Notes under the pieces: model-generated
What the model was told of the DNA's origin: nothing
Seen by the model: only the letters and a program-made list of their open reading frames with translations
Database searches by the model: none
Translations under genes and position numbers: made by a program
From: Ureibacillus aquaedulcis
GTDB taxonomy: Bacteria; Bacillota; Bacilli; Bacillales_A; Planococcaceae
DNA: 64,000 nucleotides
Assembly (NCBI RefSeq): GCF_030418165.1
Contig: NZ_JAUHTQ010000001.1
Span: forward strand, 186,001 to 250,000
Direction of reading: 5' to 3'
Shown: positions 57,662-64,000 of the stretch, piece by piece
How the letters are laid out: the number at the start of each line of letters is the position of its first letter
How positions within the stretch are numbered: the stretch's first letter is position 1

Positions 57662-59542
57662 TTAAGGAGTAGTTACAGGAGCCTTAGGTTGAGATGGTTG
57701 TACGATATAGTCTCCATGTACCCAACCAGGTTCCTGATTGTAAAGTACTTTATACCATAAGCCCTCTTTAATAAATTGGCCGTTCTCGTCTTTGACACCT
57801 AGGATATAGCCGTTAGCTTTGGCCATACCGATGATACTGCTTGTAGTATTTGGCTGAGATCGCACGTTAAGGCCAGTATTGTTGTTTTTAATTTTTAAAG
57901 CATCCGGGAATGTTAAATATTGTCCTGATACCCATCCTGTTTTGCCGTTCGCCGTGATTTTGTACCAGCCACCATTTTCACCAAGTACAGTAACTTCTGT
58001 ATCGTTTGCTAATGTTGCAATCACCGTTCCGTATACAGGATATGATCTGAAATTCAACGGAATTGTTGGAGAAACTACTTTTCCGGTTGCTCCATTTAAA
58101 GTTGGATACACAACATATTGATCTTGTATTGCTGGCATAGGTGAAGTAGCAGGTTGTCCTGAATATTGCGGAACATCGAATACTAATTTTGTTGACTCAT
58201 TTGCCCCTGTTAGTTCATAAATGTCTCGAATCTTATCTGCCTGTATAACAGCCCACATAACATGAGTAGCGTATTGATGGTCAGTAGGTTTAGCAGGATT
58301 CCAGCGCATTTCATATAATGTGTCTTGTCCGATGCCGATATATCGATCCTTAACAAATTTCGCCCCACCGACAATTGCCTGTCTTACAGTAAACCAACCA
58401 TTTTGGTAGGCTGTTTCTGAACCATACTTATTGGCATCCTTGTCAATTGCGCCAATCCCATAAAAATTATAGGTTGTTTTTATATCTTTTAAATTTGAGC
58501 GATTTGAAGTTGTTACCATTTCTGGTTTGCCTTCAGCATTCACTCCAACCTCAATACCATTTGCCAATTTTGAAGTTCCATTGCCAGTTTCGTGCAAAGC
58601 GTGCGACATTAAATAGATGGCATTAATCTCGTAATCTAGTCCAGCCTGGATAAAGGCATCTGCTGTTCCTGATAATATTCCTTTTCCGTAGAGAACTTTG
58701 TCATTAATAGTAGTTGCTTTTAAATTTGCTACGGGTGTAGATAATTTAAGGAATTGGTAATATTCATCACTATCTTTTGAAAAATTCCCCGGGTTCATGT
58801 AATAAGCTGCCAGGGATTTTGTTGCCGTAAACAATCCAGCACCATCAACCTTTGGACTGTTGTTTGATTGGAGATAAACAGCCGTTGCAAAATCAGTTTG
58901 GTAATTTGTCGTATGGTATTCCTTACCTGCAAGAACGCTTGGATTTAAGACACGATAAATCACGGTTGCAGCTTCTGCCCGAGTTGCCTGTGCTAGTGGA
59001 GCAAATAAATTATTTGGCTTGCCCACAATATAACCTGAAGTTACAACATGCTGTACATCCTCTTTTGCCCAGGGAGCAATAGATGAATTGTCATTGAATT
59101 TAAGGGATGTCGCGGATGTTTCTACGTTTAAGTAATCCAATGCTCTTTTAATCATCACTGCCATTTGTTGTCGGTTGATTTTATCATTCGGTTTAAATCC
59201 ACCTTTGCCGTCACCTTCAATAAGTCCAAATGAAGATGCTCTATTAACAGAATCATAGAACCAATCAACTTGCGCTACATCATTAAAGTTTGAAGTAGTA
59301 GAGACAGCTGGCAACTCTAATGCTCTTACTAGAAAAGTAGCGAATTCTGCACGAGTAACATCCTTGTTAGGCAGATAGTTTCCAAGTTGGTCACCTTTCA
59401 AAATATCATTGTCAATCAGATAATTTAATTCATTATAAGCCCAATGCCCAGAAAGATCTTCAGCATGTGAGATAGTAGGTGACACAGTACCTGCTGCGAT
59501 AAACAATCCCAATCCCAAGGCTACCGATAATCTACGTTTCAT
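57662..59542 (-). CDS. SLH-anchored endo-beta-N-acetylglucosaminidase with SH3 repeats
   Basis: A secreted murein hydrolase of 626 residues. A signal peptide (1 to about 27, ending SHA) is followed by three SLH domains (about 29-215, with VTRAEFATFLV, INRQQMAVMIK and ATRAEAATVIY). The LytD-type GH73 glucosaminidase domain has its catalytic Glu near residue 318 (MSHALHETGNGTSKLANG), and two bacterial SH3 domains follow (VSPTIPLNFRSYP and KNNNTGLNVRSQP). The SLH part should bind the pyruvylated polymer and place the enzyme on the cell surface for wall turnover or separation. It is divergent from the amidase gene. Confidence 0.93.
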   Translation of the reverse strand: MKRRLSVALGLGLFIAAGTVSPTISHAEDLSGHWAYNELNYLIDNDILKGDQLGNYLPNKDVTRAEFATFLVRALELPAVSTTSNFNDVAQVDWFYDSVNRASSFGLIEGDGKGGFKPNDKINRQQMAVMIKRALDYLNVETSATSLKFNDNSSIAPWAKEDVQHVVTSGYIVGKPNNLFAPLAQATRAEAATVIYRVLNPSVLAGKEYHTTNYQTDFATAVYLQSNNSPKVDGAGLFTATKSLAAYYMNPGNFSKDSDEYYQFLKLSTPVANLKATTINDKVLYGKGILSGTADAFIQAGLDYEINAIYLMSHALHETGNGTSKLANGIEVGVNAEGKPEMVTTSNRSNLKDIKTTYNFYGIGAIDKDANKYGSETAYQNGWFTVRQAIVGGAKFVKDRYIGIGQDTLYEMRWNPAKPTDHQYATHVMWAVIQADKIRDIYELTGANESTKLVFDVPQYSGQPATSPMPAIQDQYVVYPTLNGATGKVVSPTIPLNFRSYPVYGTVIATLANDTEVTVLGENGGWYKITANGKTGWVSGQYLTFPDALKIKNNNTGLNVRSQPNTTSSIIGMAKANGYILGVKDENGQFIKEGLWYKVLYNQEPGWVHGDYIVQPSQPKAPVTTP

Positions 59543-59733
59543 TTACAAACTCCTCTCTTAAATACTAACTCTCTACTAAATTAACAGATTCTAGCAGAAA
59601 AATATAGAGGTGTTTTTTAGAATTAAACTAGTAGAATACTACCTTTATTTTGGTTTTATGTCGAAACCATCATCGAAATATGGTATATTTTGAATATCTT
59701 TAATAGAAATAAAGAATATAGTAAGGAGAACAA

Positions 59734-61131
59734 ATGATGGTAAAAAGAGCAACTGGTTTGTGGATTATCCTTGTTTTGGTATGTATGGCTTTAGTTCCCT
59801 TGAATTCAGCATCTGCAAATACACTCTCTGATATTCCGGATGCCTATTCAAAAGAAATCAACTATTTAATAGGAAAGAATATCATTACTGGATATGAAGA
59901 TGGTGAATTTAAACCGAATCAATTAGTCACAAGAGAAGAAGCCGCAACGATGATTGGAAAAGCTTTAAACCTTAACGGTTCAACTCCGCGAGTTACAAAT
60001 TTCAGTGACGTAAACCCGAATTCATATGCTGCAGGTTATATTCAAAGCGCAAACGACCAAAAGATTATTACGGGATATACGGACGGAACATTCAAACCTA
60101 AAACGAACATGACTCGACTAGAGATGGCTTATTTATTATCAAATGCTTTTAAGTTAACAGATACAAGTAAAGTCTTCTACACAGATATGCCATCAGGTAC
60201 TGCTCAGTCAAATGCCATTGCGGGTATTACAAACGCTGGCGTGACAAATGGCTATACAGATGGAACGTTCAAACCAAGCGCTTCGATTTCAAGAGCCGAG
60301 TTTGCCATAATGCTTGCTCGTGTTTTAAATGATACATTTAAAGTACAACCACCTGAAGTTACTGGTAAAACTCAATATGTAACAGTTGATAGTTTAAATG
60401 TTAGAACTGGTCCTGGTACAAGCTATGCCAAGATCGGCAGCCTGGGATTTGGCGATAAAATTACTACATATTCTAAAACCGGCGATTGGATTTATGTGAA
60501 AACGAGTAGTACTGTTGGTTATGTGCATACTGCCTATATTTCTACAACTGTACCGACTCCAGCACCTACGCCAAGCGGAAAAAAAATAGTGGCACTAGAT
60601 GCAGGACATGGAGCACATGATCCAGGTGCTGTAAAAAATGGATTAAGTGAAAAGAATATGACTTTGGCGATTGCATTAAAAGTTAGAGATATTTTAAAGC
60701 AATCGGGTATTGAAGTTGTAATGACACGTTCTACTGACACATATTTAAGTTTGGATGAACGAGTTAGTGTAGCACAAAAAAGCGGAGCAGATATCTTTGT
60801 CAGCCTACATATGAACTCGGCAACAAATACCTCAGCAAGTGGAACGGAAACCTACTATACAAATGCTGGTACGACGTCAAGGGCAACAGCAAGTAAAGCA
60901 CTAGCAGAATTTATTCAAGAAAGATTAGTGGACGAACTTGGAACAAAGGACCGAGGAGAAAAAACGGAGAATTATCGCGTAATTTACAAAAATTCTCTTC
61001 CAGCAGTACTAGTAGAGATGGGCTTTATTTCAAACACGGCAGAAGCAAAGTTGATCAATACCCACCAAACGGAAACTGCGAAAGCCATTGCTTTAGGAAT
61101 TCAAGATTACTTTAAATGGGCTGAAAAATAA
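59734..61131 (+). CDS. SLH-anchored N-acetylmuramoyl-L-alanine amidase
   Basis: A secreted hydrolase of 465 residues that cuts the amide between MurNAc and the stem peptide. A signal peptide (to about Ala29) is followed by three SLH domains (VTREEAATMIG, MTRLEMAYLLS and ISRAEFAIMLA, each after GYxDGxFKPN-like turns). One SH3b domain (VTVDSLNVRTGPGTSYAKIG) and a C-terminal Amidase_3 catalytic domain follow. Zinc ligands are visible in ALDAGHGAHDPG, GLSEKNM and SLHMNSA, and the catalytic Glu in VLVEMGFISN. The start is ATG 59734, or 59737, which is 8 bases after AAGGAG and may be the true one. A terminator follows. Confidence 0.94.
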   Translation: MMVKRATGLWIILVLVCMALVPLNSASANTLSDIPDAYSKEINYLIGKNIITGYEDGEFKPNQLVTREEAATMIGKALNLNGSTPRVTNFSDVNPNSYAAGYIQSANDQKIITGYTDGTFKPKTNMTRLEMAYLLSNAFKLTDTSKVFYTDMPSGTAQSNAIAGITNAGVTNGYTDGTFKPSASISRAEFAIMLARVLNDTFKVQPPEVTGKTQYVTVDSLNVRTGPGTSYAKIGSLGFGDKITTYSKTGDWIYVKTSSTVGYVHTAYISTTVPTPAPTPSGKKIVALDAGHGAHDPGAVKNGLSEKNMTLAIALKVRDILKQSGIEVVMTRSTDTYLSLDERVSVAQKSGADIFVSLHMNSATNTSASGTETYYTNAGTTSRATASKALAEFIQERLVDELGTKDRGEKTENYRVIYKNSLPAVLVEMGFISNTAEAKLINTHQTETAKAIALGIQDYFKWAEK

Positions 61132-61157
61132 TTTTATAGATTGGGATAAAACCCTGA

Positions 61158-61193
61158 TAAACCATTTTCCTCGAGTAGGAAAATGGTTTTTTT
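61158..61193 (+). terminator. Rho-independent terminator of the amidase gene
   Basis: AAACCATTTTCCT and AGGAAAATGGTTT form a perfect stem with a 5-base loop and seven T. Confidence 0.93.
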
Positions 61194-61944
61194 GTGTAGC
61201 TTTGAATTAATTTCCGTTGCCGGAGTCGCTTTCAAGGGCACGTCTCGGGCCTGTGGTACCTCCTCGCGTGAGGGACCTCCCGTGGAAGCGTTGAACGAAC
61301 CTATGGCTTAGAAATATATTGATCTGTAGTGAAAGGGGTAGCCTTCAGCGGCACCACTCCCAACAATTGAGAAGTCAATTTTTTACTATGATTTCTTCAA
61401 AGTTCAAAGAGTTTTCATTTCTAGGCCATCCTCTTTTTTAGTTGAAATAAAGTTTTAAAACAATTGAAACATTTGTCATAATTCGGGTAAAATTGAATAC
61501 AGTGGATAGGGAGTGGAAATTTAGGGATGAAAATACTACTAGGTTTTAAGATGGGAATGGCTTCATAAAACCCGAAATATTAGTATTTCTTACCTTTTTT
61601 TGCTCCTATTTAATAATGCAAGAGTAAGTGGAAAAGGATATACAAAGGATGAAAAAAATGGTTCTATACACCAAAATGTAGTTAAATTACTTTAAAATAT
61701 AAAAATAGGAACATGCTTGAAATTACCAAAAGATAGTGTTATAGTTTTGTAGTAAGTAAATGACTCTACTAACAATGGTAACCAATCTATGGCATATATT
61801 AGTAGATTTACTACAGAATTTACTTTGTTTTCCTTATTATTCTAGAAGACTATAATACATATTTACTATTCCTTGCTGAGAAGGAGTAATATAGTTTTCA
61901 CAGAATAATATATTATTTTTAAGAATTCAGGGAGGAATACATTA
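61194..61944. other. Long regulatory region upstream of the S-layer gene
   Basis: No gene was seen. About 61210-61320 is GC-rich with GGTACCTCC/GGGACCTCC hairpin-like sequence, unlike the AT-rich remainder. Candidate promoters are TTGAAA (61464-61469) with TAAAAT (61488-61493), and a TATAAT at 61851-61856 with a poor -35. A palindrome AATAATATATTATT lies at 61903-61916. The AGGGAGGAAT ribosome-binding site ends 7 bases before the S-layer ATG. A long untranslated leader is likely, as is common for S-layer messages. Confidence 0.5.
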
Positions 61945-64000
61945 ATGACAAAGCAAAACAAAGGTCGTAAATTATTCGCGACAACAGCAACAGCAGCATT
62001 AGTTGCTTCTGCAATCGTACCAGTAGCTTCAGCTGCTGAATTAAACGATTTCGATTCTGTTGCATCTTGGGCAAAGGACGCTGTTAAATCTCTAGTAGAT
62101 TCAGGCGCTGTTCAAGGGGACAACAACGGGAACTTCAACCCAACTAAAGAATTAACTCGTGCACAAGGTGCTGAAATTTTAGCTAAAGTTTTAGATTTAA
62201 AAGCAGAAGGAACTGAAGACTATTCTGACGTAACTTCATCAAACTGGTTCTACGACGCAGTTCGTGCAACTTCACCTGAATTATTCATCGGTAACGAAAA
62301 AGGTGAATTCAATCCAAACGATAACTTAACTCGTCAAGAAGCTGCAAAAGTTCTTGTAAATGCATTCGAGTTATCTGGATCTGAATCTTTAGATAGCTTC
62401 CGTGATGCTTCTAAAGCTGGTAAATGGGCAATCAACTATTTAGAAACTGCTGTTGCTAACGGTGTTATCAACGGTAAAGGTTCTTTATTAGCACCAACTG
62501 ACACTATCACTAACCAAGAATTCGCTACTATGGTTAAACGTGCTCAAGACGCTGCTGTACCAGCTGTAACTGCTGTAAGTGCGACTAACACAACTGACCT
62601 TAAAGTAACTCTTGGCGGTAACTTAAAAGACGTTACTGTAACTGCTGAAGATTTTGAAGTAACAGTTGACGGAACAAAAGTCTCTTTCACTGTTGAGAAA
62701 GTAAGCGAAAAAGAATATACATTAAAACTTTCTAGCGCTTTAGTAGCAGGAGCAAAAGTAGAAGTAGTTGGCTTAAAAGATCTTGATGGTTCAAAAGCTA
62801 GCACAACTTATTCTCCAATCTCAATTACAAGTGTTGATGCAGTTGCGACAACAGTTGTAGACAATAAAGATGGTCAAACTTTAAAAATTAAAGCTAACGG
62901 CGTTGAAACTACACCTGCAGAATTAGCAGCTCAAGGTTATACTGTATCATTTGTTGCTAGTAAAAATGTATTTGGCGCAGCTGCTTCTACAAGCACAACT
63001 GGTGAGTTAGACGAAGCACAATTAGCTACTTTATTATCTTCTGCTAAACAAACTGACTTCACATACAGAGTATCTGTACAAAAAGACAATGTTGTTGTTA
63101 CTTCTAAAAGTGCAGATGTATTAATTATTGACGCTGATCAAACTGCAGTTTCTGAAATCAAAACTGTAGATCTTGGTGATGTTGCTGCAGTTGGAGTTAA
63201 CAACAATGCAACTTCTGCATCATATACAATTGATACATTAACAGGTAACAAACTTGTTGTTGGTGAAACAGTAGATGTTGAAGGTGTTGTTGCTACACTT
63301 GCTGATGGACGTAACGATATCGACTTAATCGCTACTACAGGTAATGTTAGCTATGAGTCTTCAGACGTTCGTATTGCAACTGTGTCAGGTAACACAATCA
63401 CTGCTAAGGGTGTTGGTACTGTAACAATTAAAGTGAAATCTGGTAACATCTCTAAAGATATTACTTTACAAATTGTTGAAGCTCCACGTAAATTATCTTT
63501 AGCTACAGTAAGTAAATCATCACTTAACTTAGCGCACGGTGCAGCAGTTCCTGTTCTAGTAACATTAAAAGACCAATATGGTGAAACTTTTGGTTCTAAA
63601 ACTGATTTAGTACCAGTAGAAGCAAAGAATACTGCTAACACAGCTATTACTACAACTACTGCTGCTGGTGGTACAGATGACGCTACTAACGGTGAATTCT
63701 ATTACACAATTACAGCTGCAACTGGTGTAACTGGTGCTGGTAAAGTAGAATTCAACCATGCTAATAGTGCTAAACTAGCATCTACTTCTGTAACTGTTGG
63801 AGCTGCAGCTTCTACAACAACATTTAAATTAGAATTAAACAAAAATACTATTAACTTAAACCCAGCTTCTACTGATAGCAAGATTACACTTACTCTTAAT
63901 GAGTATGGTGCAAGTGGTCAATATGTTGGAGCAGCTGACTTAGATGACTATACTGTAGAAATCTTTGATGCTAATGGTACTCCAATTAGTAATATTACTG
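61945..64000 (+). CDS. S-layer protein with N-terminal SLH domains (3' truncated by window edge)
   Basis: The frame starts at ATG 61945 and stays open to the end of the window (about 685 codons). A signal peptide of about 30 residues (MTKQNKGRKLFATTATAALV, cleavage after VASA) is followed by three SLH domains (ELTRAQGAEILAKVL, NLTRQEAAKVLVNAF and TITNQEFATMVKRAQ). Then come beta-rich Thr/Ser/Val/Ala repeats, including a BIG2-like domain (YESSDVRIATVSGNTITAKG, VGTVTIKV). Codons are strongly biased (GCA/GCT, AAC, GAA, ACT/ACA), as in very highly expressed genes. It should self-assemble on the surface, held by the CsaB-modified polymer. The overall form resembles Solibacillus/Lysinibacillus S-layer proteins. 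Confidence 0.93.
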   Translation, partial: MTKQNKGRKLFATTATAALVASAIVPVASAAELNDFDSVASWAKDAVKSLVDSGAVQGDNNGNFNPTKELTRAQGAEILAKVLDLKAEGTEDYSDVTSSNWFYDAVRATSPELFIGNEKGEFNPNDNLTRQEAAKVLVNAFELSGSESLDSFRDASKAGKWAINYLETAVANGVINGKGSLLAPTDTITNQEFATMVKRAQDAAVPAVTAVSATNTTDLKVTLGGNLKDVTVTAEDFEVTVDGTKVSFTVEKVSEKEYTLKLSSALVAGAKVEVVGLKDLDGSKASTTYSPISITSVDAVATTVVDNKDGQTLKIKANGVETTPAELAAQGYTVSFVASKNVFGAAASTSTTGELDEAQLATLLSSAKQTDFTYRVSVQKDNVVVTSKSADVLIIDADQTAVSEIKTVDLGDVAAVGVNNNATSASYTIDTLTGNKLVVGETVDVEGVVATLADGRNDIDLIATTGNVSYESSDVRIATVSGNTITAKGVGTVTIKVKSGNISKDITLQIVEAPRKLSLATVSKSSLNLAHGAAVPVLVTLKDQYGETFGSKTDLVPVEAKNTANTAITTTTAAGGTDDATNGEFYYTITAATGVTGAGKVEFNHANSAKLASTSVTVGAAASTTTFKLELNKNTINLNPASTDSKITLTLNEYGASGQYVGAADLDDYTVEIFDANGTPISNIT

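Overview
The window is chromosomal DNA from a low-GC, endospore-forming, flagellated Gram-positive bacterium with an S-layer. Most likely it is a member of the Planococcaceae close to Solibacillus or Lysinibacillus. The reasons are: (i) gene order across most of the window follows the well-known Bacillus block rpoE-pyrG-ywjG-spo0F-fbaA-tal-murA-glpX?-rho-rpmE-tdk-prfA-prmC-spoIIR-ywlC/mntP/ywlE/rpiB/ywlG-glyA-upp-atp-murA-spoIID-spoIIQ-spoIIID-mbl-flhO-flhP-fabZ-ywpF-ssb-ywqA/B; (ii) sporulation genes are dispersed through it; (iii) the right end holds SLH-domain proteins and an S-layer gene with the pyruvyl transferase CsaB that such proteins need. The genus is an inference. No tRNA, rRNA, CRISPR array, prophage or insertion sequence was seen.

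Layout. 1-1.3 kb: end of a fused isobutyryl-CoA mutase gene. 1.5-13.7 kb: transcription factors (RpoE delta, Rho), CTP synthase with its attenuator, Spo0F, central carbon enzymes (FbaA, transaldolase, GlpX), MurA2 and ribosomal protein L31. 13.7-26.5 kb: Tdk, RF1 and its methylase PrmC, SpoIIR, threonylcarbamoyl-AMP synthase, MntP, arginine phosphatase YwlE coupled to a chemoreceptor, RpiB, YwlG, GlyA, Upp and UDP-GlcNAc 2-epimerase. 26.7-34.2 kb: complete nine-gene ATP synthase operon. 34.2-45.8 kb: DUF1146, MurA1, SpoIID, SpoIIQ, SpoIIID, Mbl, two flagellar rod proteins, FabZ, an acidic lipoprotein, YwpF and Ssb. 46.2-50.7 kb: a SNF2 helicase/SWIM protein pair. 51.3-64 kb: an IDEAL protein, then a cell-wall polymer cluster (tagA, a flippase fused to a DUF5693 protein, csaB), two divergent SLH-anchored murein hydrolases, and the 5' two-thirds kilobase-scale part of an S-layer gene running off the window.

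How the genes fit together. UDP-GlcNAc epimerase (25.4 kb) supplies UDP-ManNAc, TagA uses it to build a secondary polymer, the flippase exports it, CsaB pyruvylates it, and SLH domains of the two hydrolases and the S-layer protein bind it. The sporulation genes span the whole cascade: phosphorelay (spo0F), sigma-E activation (spoIIR), engulfment (spoIID, spoIIQ) and mother-cell regulation (spoIIID).

The genes are mostly ordinary; the unusual material is between them. There is a cluster of DnaA boxes at the spoIIR-tsaC junction, several families of structured intergenic repeats (52-bp arrays, a 21-bp array, nested-hairpin REP-like units, and elements with a fixed head and a sequence-variable terminal hairpin), a pyrG leader built for reiterative transcription, a possible leaderless sigma-E spoIID transcript, and a gene fusion that keeps a ribosome-binding site at the junction.
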